From JALZAH01 sp051000755 (GTDB lineage Bacteria; Actinomycetota; Acidimicrobiia; Acidimicrobiales; Palsa-688), in NCBI GenBank assembly GCA_051000755.1, contig JBPCNZ010000072.1:14721-78720 (forward strand): DNA of 64,000 bases, in the 5' to 3' direction. Shown piece after piece: positions 25,827-35,131 of this stretch. Position 1 is the first letter of the stretch, and every line of letters starts with the position of its first letter. A model generated the notes under the pieces. The model worked only from the letters and a program-made list of their open reading frames with translations, was not told the DNA's origin and searched no databases. The position numbers and the translations under genes were made by a program.

Positions 25827-27134
25827 TCAGCCGGTCCGGCGCCGCACCCGGAAGTGCAGAGGCGTGGGGCCGAACTCGAAGTGCTCGCGCACCTTGCGTT
25901 CCAGGTAACGGAGGTAGGGGGCAGGCATGGTGCTGGTCGTGAACAGGGTGAAGGTGGGCGGGTCCGTGGCCCCCTGGGTGGCGTAGAGGACCCGGCCCCG
26001 GGGCGGGCGGTGGGCGGCCTGGGCCAGGGCCACCACCCGGTTGAGCTCGGCCGTGGGGATCCGCCGGTGATAGGCGTCGATCGACGACCACAGGGCCGGA
26101 TACAGCTTGTGGACCCCGAGTCCGGTGGCGGCCGAGACCTTCAGCACGGACGCGTAGGACAGGAACACCAACCGGTCGGCGACCTCGGCGGCCACCGAGG
26201 CTCGGCCCTCGGCGTCGAGCGTCTCCCACTTGTTGAGGATGATCACCACCGGGCTGCCGGCGGCGTCGACCCGTTCGGCGAGGCGCTGGTCCTGGCGGGT
26301 GACCCCCTCGGTGGCGTCGATCACCAACAGGGCGGCATCGGCCCGGTCGATGGCCTGGAGGGCCCGCACCAGCGAGTAGTACTCCGCCCCCGACGCCTCC
26401 CGGGCCCGCCGGCGCATCCCGGCGGTGTCGACGAAGCGGATGTCGCCGTCGGTCGTGGCGACCACGGTGTCGATGCTGTCGCGGGTGGTGCCGGCCACGT
26501 CGTGGACGACGGAGCGCTCGTTGCCGATCAGGCGGTTGAACAATGTCGACTTGCCCACGTTGGGCCGCCCCACGATCGCCACCGCCGGCACCTTGCCGAC
26601 CACCTCCGCATCGTCGAAGTCGGCCTCAGGATCGGCGGCGGGGAGAGCGGCCACCACCGCGTCGAGGAAGTCGCCCGTTCCCCGGCCGTGCAGGGAACTG
26701 ACCGGGTGGGGATCGCCGATCCCGAGCCGGGCGAAGGCCCACACGTCGGAGTCCCGGCTCTCACCGTCCACCTTGTTGACCACCAGCAGGGTCGGGCGGT
26801 CGGCCTGGCGCACCAGGCGGGCCACCTTGGCGTCCTCGTCGGTGATCCCCACCACGGCGTCGACCACGACGACGAGTACGGCCGCTTCGGCCATGGCCTT
26901 CTCGGCCTGGGCGCTGACCTGCTCGTCGAGGGCGTTGCCGGCGGCCAGCCACCCGCCGGTGTCCTCGATGATGAAGTCACGCCCCGCCCATTCGGCGTCG
27001 AGGGGCTTGCGGTCCCGGGTCACGCCGGGGCGTTCCTCGACGATCGCCTCCCGACGGCCGACGATGCGGTTGACCAGGGTGCTCTTGCCGACGTTGGGTC
27101 GGCCGATGACGGCGACGACGGGCAGCCTGGTCAT
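25827..27134 (-). CDS. der: Ribosome biogenesis GTPase Der (EngA)
   Basis: Two tandem GTPase domains with G1 motifs VIGRPNVGKSTLVNR and IVGRPNVGKSTLFNR, G3 DTGG and DTAG, and G4 NKVD and NKWE, followed by the KH-like C-terminal domain. Der acts in 50S subunit maturation. The length (435) is normal. ATG 27134 overlaps the stop of the upstream DUF512 gene by one base (TGATG); the open frame to 27269 is that gene's coding region in another frame. Downstream position to cmk/aroA matches actinobacterial order. Confidence 0.96.
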   Translation of the reverse strand: MTRLPVVAVIGRPNVGKSTLVNRIVGRREAIVEERPGVTRDRKPLDAEWAGRDFIIEDTGGWLAAGNALDEQVSAQAEKAMAEAAVLVVVVDAVVGITDEDAKVARLVRQADRPTLLVVNKVDGESRDSDVWAFARLGIGDPHPVSSLHGRGTGDFLDAVVAALPAADPEADFDDAEVVGKVPAVAIVGRPNVGKSTLFNRLIGNERSVVHDVAGTTRDSIDTVVATTDGDIRFVDTAGMRRRAREASGAEYYSLVRALQAIDRADAALLVIDATEGVTRQDQRLAERVDAAGSPVVIILNKWETLDAEGRASVAAEVADRLVFLSYASVLKVSAATGLGVHKLYPALWSSIDAYHRRIPTAELNRVVALAQAAHRPPRGRVLYATQGATDPPTFTLFTTSTMPAPYLRYLERKVREHFEFGPTPLHFRVRRRTG

Positions 27135-28513
27135 CAGTGGGCCCCGACGAGTGACGAGGACGACCTCAGAGCCGCCCGCAGGCTGGCCCCGTCGGCGGGG
27201 ACGATCTCCACCGGGCGGGGCAATTCCCCAGGTGTGCTGCCATCGAGGAAGCGACCGCCGGTCAGGCACGAGTCGGGCACCAGGTAGCGCCGACCGGTGG
27301 GGGCGCGCTCGAGGGTGGCCGCCAGGTCGGGCCCGGTGAGCAGGCCGGCGACCCCGGTGTTGCCACCGAAGAACGTGTTCTCCACCACCACGACTTCGAC
27401 GTCGTCTCGGACGGAGGCCACCAGTGGGGCCAGGATGGCGCGGCCGTAGGTGCCGGTGAGGATGGTGACGGGGGCTTTCGGCGACGCCCCGAGCGTGATG
27501 GTGCCCGGCGCCTGACGGGGGGCCCGGTACCCCTCGGCGGGGGCGCCGTCGACGGAGCCGAAGAAGCCGCCAGGACCGCCGGTGGGGGCGTCATCGCGCC
27601 CTTCGAAGCGGGCCTCGAACACCCTCGCCATGCCGACGCCGTTCTCCTGCTGGGCGATGTCGCCGTACGAAGCAAGAGAGGGGAATGGCCTCCCCGCCAC
27701 CAGGTAGTACTCATCGGCGGCATACACCAGGCGGCGGCTCAGCGCCGAGACGAACCGCTCCTGCCAGGCCTCCACGGTGTCGATCACAGCGCCGGCCTCG
27801 GCCGCGGTGTGGGGCCGCATGGTCCCCTCCACGTTGTAGCGGCTGACTCCGAGCGGGACGCAGGCCACGGTGGCCAGGTCCGGGTAGCGGTCGGCCACCC
27901 CGATGAGGGTGTCCTCCAGGATGGCCCCGTCGTTGACACCGGGGCAGACCACGACCTGGCCGTGGACCTCGATGCCGTGATCGAGCAGGGCCCGCAGCCA
28001 CCGCAGGCTGGTCGCTCCCCGCCGGTTGCGCAGCATCCGGGAGCGCACGTCGGGGTCGGTGGCGTGGATGCTCACCCACAGGGGGGACAGGCCCTCGGTG
28101 ATGACGCGTTCGAGATCGGCCTCGGTGAAGCGGGTGAGGGTGGTGAAGTTGCCGTAGAGAAACGACAGGCGGTAGTCGTCGTCGCGGGTGTACAGGCTCT
28201 TTCGCATCCCTTTGGGCAACTGGTGGATGAAGCAGAACTCGCAATGGTTGTCGCACGTGCGGACCCGGTCGAACAGGGCCGCGTCCACCTCGATCCCGAG
28301 GGGCTCATTGCCGTGGCGGCGCACGGTCACCGGCAGCTCCAGGCCGCCGCGGCGAACCTCGAGGTCCAGCTCCGGGCGGTCGGCCAGGAGCTGGTAGGCG
28401 ATGATGTCTCGGGGGAGCTGGCCGTCCATGGTGACGATCTCGTCGCCGGGGAGCAGACCGGCCCGGGCGGCAGGCGACCCGGGGGTCACCGCCACCACAC
28501 GGGGCAGTGACAT
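27134..28513 (-). CDS. DUF512 radical SAM protein with PDZ domain
   Basis: This is a 459-residue protein. The N-terminal PDZ-like domain reads VVAVTPGSPAARAGLLPGDE. A radical SAM-type cluster, RTCDNHCEFCFIHQLPKG, follows, with TIM-barrel strands, then the DUF512 region (FPSLASYGDIAQQENGVGMA; APVTILTGTYG; VENTFFGGNTGVAGLLTG). The family is widespread in actinobacteria and clostridia, its substrate is unknown, and it sits next to der in many genomes. It is divergent from ispH across a short gap. ATG 28513 is chosen; the frame to 28591 overlaps ispH's lead. Confidence 0.88.
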   Translation of the reverse strand: MSLPRVVAVTPGSPAARAGLLPGDEIVTMDGQLPRDIIAYQLLADRPELDLEVRRGGLELPVTVRRHGNEPLGIEVDAALFDRVRTCDNHCEFCFIHQLPKGMRKSLYTRDDDYRLSFLYGNFTTLTRFTEADLERVITEGLSPLWVSIHATDPDVRSRMLRNRRGATSLRWLRALLDHGIEVHGQVVVCPGVNDGAILEDTLIGVADRYPDLATVACVPLGVSRYNVEGTMRPHTAAEAGAVIDTVEAWQERFVSALSRRLVYAADEYYLVAGRPFPSLASYGDIAQQENGVGMARVFEARFEGRDDAPTGGPGGFFGSVDGAPAEGYRAPRQAPGTITLGASPKAPVTILTGTYGRAILAPLVASVRDDVEVVVVENTFFGGNTGVAGLLTGPDLAATLERAPTGRRYLVPDSCLTGGRFLDGSTPGELPRPVEIVPADGASLRAALRSSSSLVGAH

Positions 28514-28563
28514 GGTCAGGCCAGCGTACCGCCAAGAGAGGCGGGGCCGGGTACCGTGGTTTG

Positions 28564-29613
28564 GTGGCTGTCGACCGGGTACTGCTGGCATCGCCGCGGG
28601 GCTTCTGCGCCGGGGTGGAGATGGCGATCAAAGCCCTGGCGTGGATGGTCCGGGTCTTCGACCAGCCCGTCTACTGCTATCACGAGATCGTCCACAACCG
28701 CTTCGTGGTCGACCACTTCCGGGACCTGGGCGTGATCTTCGTCGATGACATCGCCGAGGTGCCCGACGGCGCGCCACTCATGCTCTCGGCCCACGGCACC
28801 GCCCCCGATGTGGTGACCGCGGCCCACGACAACGGCGGCTCGGTCGTCAACGCCGCCTGCCCCCTGGTGGTCAAGGTCCACCACGAGGTGAAGATGCGCG
28901 CCGGGAAGGGCTACAGCATCGTCTACGTCGGCCACGAGGGCCATCAGGAAGCGGTCGGGACCATGGCCGTCGCCCCCGACGCCGTGCACCGGGTGGAGTC
29001 GGTGGCCGAGATCGAGGCCCTTCCCGACTTCGACAGCCCGGTGGCGTTCCTGGCTCAGACGACCCTCGCGGTCGACGAGTGGCAGGTGCTGCTCGACGCC
29101 GCCCGCGACCGCTGGCCGGACCTGTGGGTGCCGGGCAACTCCGACCTGTGCTTCGCCACCACCAACCGCCAGGCCGCCCTCAAGGCCATCGCCGGTCGCT
29201 GCGACGCCCTGATCGTCATCGGCAGTGCCAACTCGTCCAACACCCTGGCCCTGGTCCGCACCGCCCGGGCCGCCGGGTGCCCCTGGGTGGAGCGCTACAA
29301 CGGAGCCGACGAGGTCCCCGACGACCTGGACGGCACCGTCGGGGTCATCGCCGGCGCGTCTGCCCCCGAGAGCCTGGTCAGCGCCGTCGTCGAGCGCCTG
29401 GCCCCCGCTGAGGGCACCGAGGAGGTCATCGCCGTGGACGAGGACCAGTACTTCCCCCTCCCCCGCGAGCTCCGCAACCTGCTCCGTCGGGTGTCGGCCA
29501 GCGCGGCCATGGCGAGCCTGGCCCCGGCGGCGGACCCCACCGCGGGGAGGCCGGGAGGCCTCGACGACCGTGGCATCTCCGCCACCGACGTCATCGCCTC
29601 CCTGGCCCACTGA
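28564..29613 (+). CDS. ispH: 4-hydroxy-3-methylbut-2-enyl diphosphate reductase
   Basis: IspH makes IPP and DMAPP in the last step of the MEP isoprenoid pathway using a [4Fe-4S] cluster. All three cluster cysteines are present (LASPRGFCAGVEMA, VNAACPLVVKVH, NSDLCFATTNRQ), as are the substrate motifs HEIVHN and GSANSSN. GTG 28564 gives the normal N-terminus; the upstream ATG 28507 would add 19 residues. The 349-residue length exceeds the usual ~310 through a ~30-residue Ala/Pro/Gly-rich tail. Confidence 0.96.
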   Translation: MAVDRVLLASPRGFCAGVEMAIKALAWMVRVFDQPVYCYHEIVHNRFVVDHFRDLGVIFVDDIAEVPDGAPLMLSAHGTAPDVVTAAHDNGGSVVNAACPLVVKVHHEVKMRAGKGYSIVYVGHEGHQEAVGTMAVAPDAVHRVESVAEIEALPDFDSPVAFLAQTTLAVDEWQVLLDAARDRWPDLWVPGNSDLCFATTNRQAALKAIAGRCDALIVIGSANSSNTLALVRTARAAGCPWVERYNGADEVPDDLDGTVGVIAGASAPESLVSAVVERLAPAEGTEEVIAVDEDQYFPLPRELRNLLRRVSASAAMASLAPAADPTAGRPGGLDDRGISATDVIASLAH

Positions 29614-29728
29614 ACGCCGCCTGGATCGGCTCCGGTCACCTCGGCGGCCGATGCCCGGCGGGTGTCGGGTCCTTGCCGCCCGGGTTCGTCGTGGGCCCGG
29701 GCGTGGGCCGCGGCGGTCGCGTGGAGCC

Positions 29729-30439
29729 TCAGCCGGGCGCCACCTGGCCGGTCCGCCCGGCCCGGGCCATGGCCTCGTCGAAGAGCCGCTGGAGCTCGGT
29801 CGAGAGCACGACGGTGGTCTCCTTGACGGCCCGGCGGGAGACCCGGCCTCCGCCTTCGGAACGGGACGGCGGGGCGATGGGGGGACCGACGATCATGTGG
29901 AGCTTCACCGGACGGAAGAGTTTGGCCCCCCTCGGAAGCGCCCACTCGCTGCCGCCGATGCCGACCGGGATGATGGGCACGCCGATGCGGGCGGCGACGA
30001 AGACGGCGCCCTCGAAGAGGGGATGCACGACCGGTCCCTTCTGACGGGTGCCCTCGGGGTACAGGACGACCGGCTCACCCTGGCGCACCGCCGTCTCGCA
30101 TGCCCGCAATGCCTCCCGATCCGGCATACCTCGGTGGACCGGTATGCCACCGAGAGACGTTAGAAACCGGGCCGACCAGCCGTACTTCCACGCGCTGTCC
30201 TTTCCGATGAAGCGCAGGCGGCGCCGGGTCAGGCAGCCGCAGAGGAAGGTGTCGATGATGGAGCGGTGCACGGGGGCGAGGACATACCCGCCCGTCTTCG
30301 GGATGTGCTCTCGGCCGGTGATCTCTACCCTCCAGACCAGGCGGCACACGACCTCGACCACCCCCCGGGCGAAGGCGTACCAGGCCAACCCGATCCGTCC
30401 CAGTGGCCCGGCCCCGTCCGGCACCGACGGCTCAGCCAC
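29729..30439 (-). CDS. plsC: 1-acylglycerol-3-phosphate O-acyltransferase family protein
   Basis: This is a PlsC-type acyltransferase of 236 residues: H-x4-D motif in LAPVHRSIIDTFLCG, the GGIPVHRG block, the PEGTR block in VVLYPEGTRQKG and the hydrophobic VFVAARIGVPIIPVGIGG. It acylates lysophosphatidate or a related lipid at the inner membrane. The His-Arg-Ser variant of the usual NHxS block is typical of actinobacterial copies next to cmk. GTG 30439 overlaps the cmk stop by 8 nt. Confidence 0.88.
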   Translation of the reverse strand: MAEPSVPDGAGPLGRIGLAWYAFARGVVEVVCRLVWRVEITGREHIPKTGGYVLAPVHRSIIDTFLCGCLTRRRLRFIGKDSAWKYGWSARFLTSLGGIPVHRGMPDREALRACETAVRQGEPVVLYPEGTRQKGPVVHPLFEGAVFVAARIGVPIIPVGIGGSEWALPRGAKLFRPVKLHMIVGPPIAPPSRSEGGGRVSRRAVKETTVVLSTELQRLFDEAMARAGRTGQVAPG

Positions 30440-31112
30440 GGTCGTCGCCCCCGGAGGAGTTGCCGGCTCCGGTGCCGGTCGCCTCCTCCACCAGGGCCAG
30501 GACGGCCTCGACGACGTCGTCGATGCTGCGGCCGGTGGTGTCGACGGCGATGGCGTCGTCGGCGATGGCGAGCGGGGACGCGGCCCGGGTGGAGTCGACG
30601 TGGTCGCGCCGGGCGATGTCGGCCGCCACCTTGTCGTAGTGCATGTCGAGCATCTCCTTGCTGCGCCGGCCGGCCCGCTCGGCGTCCTCGGCGGTGAGGA
30701 AGATCTTGATCGTCGCCGACGGGAACACCACGGTTCCGATGTCGCGGCCCTCGATCACCCCGCCACCATGGGCCGCGGCCCACTCACGCTGGCGTTGCAC
30801 CAGCTCGTGGCGGACCTCGGTATTGGCCGCCACCGTGCTCACCGCCCGGGTCACCTCGGGGCTGCGGATCTCGATGGTGGCGTCCGCCCCGTCGACCTGG
30901 ACGCGCTCGCCGACGTCGAGGTCCATGGCCTGGGCCAGGCGGGCGACGGGCTCGGCGTCGTCGGGATCGATGCCGCGACGCATGGCCGCGAAGGCGACCG
31001 CCCGGTACATGGCGCCGGTGTCGAGATAGTCCAAGCCGAGGCGGTCGGCGACGGCGCGGGCCACCGTGGATTTGCCCGACCCGGCCGGACCGTCGATGGC
31101 TATGACCTGCAT
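30432..31112 (-). CDS. cmk: Cytidylate kinase
   Basis: This is a 226-residue P-loop kinase that phosphorylates CMP and dCMP. Walker A IAIDGPAGSGKSTVARA, the DTGAMYRAVA block, IEGRDIGTVVFP and the lid region DIARRDHVDSTRAASPL are all present. It overlaps aroA by 13 nt and plsC by 8 nt, so the three are one transcription unit. The aroA-cmk-plsC-der order is frequent in actinobacteria. Confidence 0.96.
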   Translation of the reverse strand: MQVIAIDGPAGSGKSTVARAVADRLGLDYLDTGAMYRAVAFAAMRRGIDPDDAEPVARLAQAMDLDVGERVQVDGADATIEIRSPEVTRAVSTVAANTEVRHELVQRQREWAAAHGGGVIEGRDIGTVVFPSATIKIFLTAEDAERAGRRSKEMLDMHYDKVAADIARRDHVDSTRAASPLAIADDAIAVDTTGRSIDDVVEAVLALVEEATGTGAGNSSGGDDRG

Positions 31113-32407
31113 CGGTGGAGATCCTCCTCGAAACCGGGGTAGCTGGTGGCGACGGCATCCCAGCCCTTGATCGTCACGCCCCCGGACGTGGCGAGGGCGG
31201 CGACGGCGAGGGCCATGGCCACCCGGTGGTCCCCGTGGGAGTGGACGGCGCCGCCCGGCAGAGGCCTGCCCCCCGTGCCGACCACGATCAGGCCGTCCGG
31301 GCGGTCCGTGACATCGGCACCGACCGCCCGCAGCTCGGAGGTCACCGTGGCGATCCGATCGGTCTCCTTGACCCGCAGCTCGGCGGCATCGGCGAAGACG
31401 GTGATCCCCTCGGCGAAAGCGGCAGCCACGGCCAGGACAGGGATCTCGTCGATGACGCCCGCCACCTCGGCGCCGCCCACCTCGGTGCCCCGCAACAAGG
31501 CCCCCCGGACCCGCAGGTCGGCTGTCCGGTCGGTGCGGCTCGTCGCTTCCACGGTGATGTCGGCACCCATCCGCTCGAGCACGGCCAGGAACCCGGCCCG
31601 GCCGGGACCGACGTACACGTGCTCGATGACCAGGTCGCTGCCGGCCACGATGCTGGCCGCCACCGCCCAGAAGGCAGCCTGGGAGGGATCGCCGGGCACG
31701 TCCACGTCAACCGGGCGCAACGCGGAGCGCCGCACCGTGACGGCCCCGTCGGCAACGCTCACGTCGGCGCCGGCGACGGCCAGCATGTCCTCGGTGTGGG
31801 TTCTGGTGGGGGTGGGTTCGTGCACGGTGGTGCGGCCTTCGGCGCTCAGACCGGCGAGGAGTATGGCCCCTTTGACCTGGGCCGACGCGACAGGCGGGCG
31901 GTAGTCGATCCCGTGCAGGGCGCCCCCCCGGATCACCAGGGGCGCATATCGCCCGCCGCCGCGCCCGTCGATGGTCGCCCCCATGGCCCGCAACGGCTCG
32001 GTGACCCGGTCCATGGGCCGGGCCCCGACGGAGTCGTCGCCGGCCAGGACACTCAGCCCCGAGAGGCCGGCGGACCATCCCGCCAACAGGCGCAGGGCGG
32101 TACCGGAGTTGCCCACGTCGATGACCGAGGCGGGCTCGCCGAGGCGGTCGGGGCCACCGGTCACGGCGACGCTGGTCGGGGAGCGCCGCTCGACGTCAGC
32201 GCCATAGGCCACCATCGCCGCGGTGGTGGCGGCGACATCCAGGCCCGTCGACAGGCCGGTGATCTGCGAGCGTCCGTCGGCCCTTGCCGCCAGCAGCAGG
32301 GCCCGATGCGAGATCGACTTGTCCCCCGGGACGGCCAGACGACCTCGGAGCGGCGATCCGAGGGCCGGGCCGGCGGAGAAACCACCACCGATCCCGGTGG
32401 CGGTCAT
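31100..32407 (-). CDS. aroA: 3-phosphoshikimate 1-carboxyvinyltransferase (EPSP synthase)
   Basis: This is a 435-residue shikimate-pathway enzyme. The substrate-binding motifs are LAVPGDKSISHRALLLAA, VGNSGTALRLLAG, SAQVKGAILLAG and LRVKETDRIATV, plus the final HGDHRVAMALAV. ATG 32407 overlaps the tyrA stop (ATGA). The frame stays open upstream to 33082 only because tyrA coding DNA lacks stops in that frame; that extension is not protein-like. Confidence 0.96.
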   Translation of the reverse strand: MTATGIGGGFSAGPALGSPLRGRLAVPGDKSISHRALLLAARADGRSQITGLSTGLDVAATTAAMVAYGADVERRSPTSVAVTGGPDRLGEPASVIDVGNSGTALRLLAGWSAGLSGLSVLAGDDSVGARPMDRVTEPLRAMGATIDGRGGGRYAPLVIRGGALHGIDYRPPVASAQVKGAILLAGLSAEGRTTVHEPTPTRTHTEDMLAVAGADVSVADGAVTVRRSALRPVDVDVPGDPSQAAFWAVAASIVAGSDLVIEHVYVGPGRAGFLAVLERMGADITVEATSRTDRTADLRVRGALLRGTEVGGAEVAGVIDEIPVLAVAAAFAEGITVFADAAELRVKETDRIATVTSELRAVGADVTDRPDGLIVVGTGGRPLPGGAVHSHGDHRVAMALAVAALATSGGVTIKGWDAVATSYPGFEEDLHRCRS

Positions 32408-33483
32408 GGTCCCAGCCGCCGATGAGAGACGCGGAACTGCCGCTCGGTGAGGACGGTCCGCACCGCCTCGAGGGCGGAGGTGGCGATCACCAGGACCAGC
32501 ACCCCCCGGTCCCCCTCGACGGAGTGGGCGACCTCCATGTCGTAGATGTTGACCCCCATCTCGCCGAGAAGGGTGGTGACCTCGGCGAACACGCCCGGGC
32601 GGTCGGGCACGGGTATGCGCAGCTCGACCGACTCCCCTGCCGGCAGACCAGCGGACGGCAGGTTGACCCGGGCTTCCCGAGCCGACTCCAGCCAGGTCAG
32701 GAGGCCTTCCCGGTTGCCGTCGACCACGAGCTTGCGGACGTGGGCCAGGGCTTCGGTGAGCCCGTCGAGTGCTTCGAGGATGCCCTCCCGGTTGTCGACG
32801 CAGATGTCGGGCCAGATCCCGGGGTGGCCGGCGGCGATGCGGGTCATGTCCCGGAACCCCCCTGCGGCCAGGCGCAACAGCGTCCCGTGCTCGACCGAGG
32901 CGCGGGCGGCCAGGTTCATCAGGGATGTGGCCGTCAGGTGGGGCACGTGGGAGACCATGGCCACCAGATCGTCGTGGCGGCGGGGGGGCAAAGCGACCGC
33001 CGTGGCGCCGAGGAGGCCGACGACCCCGGCGACGAGGGCGTAGGCATCCGGGTCGGTCACCTCGGTCGGGGTGAGCACCCACGTGGCGCCCATGAACAGA
33101 TCGGGGTCAGCCCCGTCCACGCCCTCCTGCTCGGAACCGGCCATCGGGTGCCCGCCGACGAAGCGAGGATGAGCCACCGCGGTCACGATGGCGTCCTTGA
33201 CCCCGGCCACGTCGGTGACCACGGCCCGTCCCCGCAGGGCTTTGAGGGCCTCGTCCACGGTGCTACCGGCCGGGGTGGCGACGAAGACCACGTCGGCGTC
33301 GAGGTCGTAGCCCTCCGAATCGAGGGCGCCGAGCTCCAGGGCTCGGGCCGAATGGGAGGCGTCGGCATCGGTGCCGGTGACCACCCAGCCCCGCCGACGC
33401 AGCGCCAAGCCGAGCGAGCCGCCGACCAGGCCCGTGCCCACCACCTGAGCCCGGGGGTGGGCACTCAGGCCGTTCATCGCCAC
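32404..33483 (-). CDS. tyrA: Prephenate dehydrogenase with C-terminal ACT domain
   Basis: The N-terminal NAD-binding fold (VVGTGLVGGSLGLALRRRG) is followed by the prephenate dehydrogenase catalytic region (FVGGHPMAGSEQEGVDGA; VAMVSHVPHLTATSLMNLA; GGFRDMTRIAAG). The C-terminal ACT domain, VPDRPGVFAEVTTLLGEMGV, is probably the site of tyrosine feedback. Length is 359 from GTG 33483; an ATG at 33477 is equally possible. It overlaps aroA, pairing two aromatic amino-acid steps. Confidence 0.94.
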   Translation of the reverse strand: MAMNGLSAHPRAQVVGTGLVGGSLGLALRRRGWVVTGTDADASHSARALELGALDSEGYDLDADVVFVATPAGSTVDEALKALRGRAVVTDVAGVKDAIVTAVAHPRFVGGHPMAGSEQEGVDGADPDLFMGATWVLTPTEVTDPDAYALVAGVVGLLGATAVALPPRRHDDLVAMVSHVPHLTATSLMNLAARASVEHGTLLRLAAGGFRDMTRIAAGHPGIWPDICVDNREGILEALDGLTEALAHVRKLVVDGNREGLLTWLESAREARVNLPSAGLPAGESVELRIPVPDRPGVFAEVTTLLGEMGVNIYDMEVAHSVEGDRGVLVLVIATSALEAVRTVLTERQFRVSHRRLGP

Positions 33484-33572
33484 GGGCGAGGACCGACGGG
33501 GGCGTTGGGCACGGCTGGCCAGGTTAGAACCTCACGGGGCCAAGGCCGAAACGGGGCCGGGCCCGCCCGGGC

Positions 33573-34307
33573 TCAGACCGGGGCCAGGGCGCCCGCCTGC
33601 ATGGCGCTGATGGCCCCCGCCAGGCCGCCGTCGTCGGGGAGGGACGTGAAGGTGCCGGTCTGGGCATAGATGGATCCGCTGACCAAGCCGACCACCTGCA
33701 GGTAGTGGCCCTTGGCGTCGGCCTTCGTCGACCGCTCCCCCCTGGCACCGTCCAGTCCGTCGATGACGAACGGCTCCGAGGGGGCCACTCCGTACGATCC
33801 CGCCAGTTGGCTGTTGAAGTACTCCGCGGCTCCCTCGGCGCAGCTGAACTGGGTCAGCAGGACCTGGATCTGCTCGCCGGCCCCGCGGTCGATCCACACT
33901 CGTTGAACCGCGCCCTCGAAGCCGTCGCGAACCAACTCGGCTCCGGCCTGGCTGGGGAGCTGGGATACGGCGGCCAACTGCGGGGCGCTGAGCACTCCGG
34001 CATGCACGGCCTGATCCGGCTGGCGCACGAACCCAGCGGGAGGGTCGAGCACCACACTGCCGAGCCGGGGGCCGACGTTGCCTTCCGGGGCGGCCGGGCA
34101 GACCGGCGTCGCCGAGGGGGGGCCACCCGGCGCCGGGACGAGGCGGACGATGAGGTGGTGGTGGTGGTGGTGGTGGGGATTGGCGTGCACGGTGGCCACG
34201 CCGGCTATTCCCGCCCCGATCAGGACCACGATGGCCCCGAGGAGCAGGGACCGAAGCCGGGACCACGGGCCTCGCCCCCCGCCGCCTTCGCTCATGCCTT
34301 CGCTCAT
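33573..34307 (-). CDS. Hypothetical membrane-anchored protein with poly-His tract
   Basis: This is a 244-residue protein: short cytoplasmic N-terminus, one TM segment (LLLGAIVVLIGAGIAGVATV), then NPHHHHHHHLIV with seven consecutive His at the membrane exit, a Pro-rich linker and a globular extracytoplasmic domain (AELVRDGFEGAVQRVWIDRG; FSCAEGAAEYFNSQLAGSYG). The domain resembles lipoprotein-type DUFs of actinobacteria, but I cannot name it. The His run could bind metal. ATG 34307 follows GGAGGG and the rluB stop closely; a duplicated ATGAGCGAAGG gives a second possible start at 34295. Confidence 0.7.
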   Translation of the reverse strand: MSEGMSEGGGGRGPWSRLRSLLLGAIVVLIGAGIAGVATVHANPHHHHHHHLIVRLVPAPGGPPSATPVCPAAPEGNVGPRLGSVVLDPPAGFVRQPDQAVHAGVLSAPQLAAVSQLPSQAGAELVRDGFEGAVQRVWIDRGAGEQIQVLLTQFSCAEGAAEYFNSQLAGSYGVAPSEPFVIDGLDGARGERSTKADAKGHYLQVVGLVSGSIYAQTGTFTSLPDDGGLAGAISAMQAGALAPV

Positions 34308-34315
34308 CCCTCCGG

Positions 34316-35131
34316 TCACCGCGAGGGGTGCGGATGGTGAGCGGCCGCCGTCTCCAGCGCCCGAACCTCCTCGGCGGTCAGCGGCCGCCACGAACCGGGA
34401 GGCAGGGACCGGTCCGCCACCGGGCCGAACCGTGTCCGCACCAGGCGGCGCACCGGGTGACCGACGGCCTCGCACATGCGGCGGACCTGGCGGTTGCGTC
34501 CTTCGTGGATGACGATCCGCAACACCGATGGTGCCACCCGCGCCACCCGGGCCGGTGCGGTCGGCCCGTCATCGAGATCGACCCCCTCCCGGAGGTGGCG
34601 GATCTCGGCCGGTCGCGGCGTCCCCTCCACCTCGGCCAGGTACTCCTTGTCCACACCGAAGCGGGGATGGGTCAGCCGGTAGGTGAGATCCCCGTCGTTG
34701 GTCACGATGAGCAGGCCCTCGGTGTCACGGTCGAGCCGTCCCACGGTGTGAACCCGGGGCTCGCCGGGAACGAGGCCCAGGACGGTGGGCCGGCCCTGGG
34801 GATCGGACGCGGTGGTCACCACCCCCAATGGCTTGTTGACCAGATAGTGGACCAGGCCGGGCCGGATGGACACGGCGACATCGTCGATGACGATGCGGTC
34901 CACATCGGCGTCGATTCGCCGGCCGAGCACCACCACCTCCCCGTCGACCTTGACCCGACCGTCGGCGATCAGCTCCTCGCAGGCCCGCCGGCTCCCGATG
35001 CCGATGCGGGCCAGGACCTTCTGCAGGCGTTCGCCTTCTCGGTCGGCGACGGCCGGGACCCTGCCGGCATCGGAGTCTGTGCCGGCGTCGGAGTCTGTGC
35101 CGGCGTCGGATCGGGGCGGGGTGGCGGTCAC
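34316..35131 (-). CDS. rluB: 23S rRNA pseudouridine synthase, RsuA/RluB family
   Basis: An S4 RNA-binding domain (ERLQKVLARIGIGSRRACEE) precedes the RsuA/RluB catalytic domain with the Asp-containing motif HTVGRLDRDTEGLLIVTNDG and the IHEGRNRQVRRMCEAVGHPV block. The N-terminus holds a short acidic repeat, DAGTDSDAGTDSDAG. The gene follows scpB with a GTGA overlap, as in mycobacteria. It probably modifies the 23S decoding-adjacent region; the exact position is not determinable here. Confidence 0.92.
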   Translation of the reverse strand: MTATPPRSDAGTDSDAGTDSDAGRVPAVADREGERLQKVLARIGIGSRRACEELIADGRVKVDGEVVVLGRRIDADVDRIVIDDVAVSIRPGLVHYLVNKPLGVVTTASDPQGRPTVLGLVPGEPRVHTVGRLDRDTEGLLIVTNDGDLTYRLTHPRFGVDKEYLAEVEGTPRPAEIRHLREGVDLDDGPTAPARVARVAPSVLRIVIHEGRNRQVRRMCEAVGHPVRRLVRTRFGPVADRSLPPGSWRPLTAEEVRALETAAAHHPHPSR

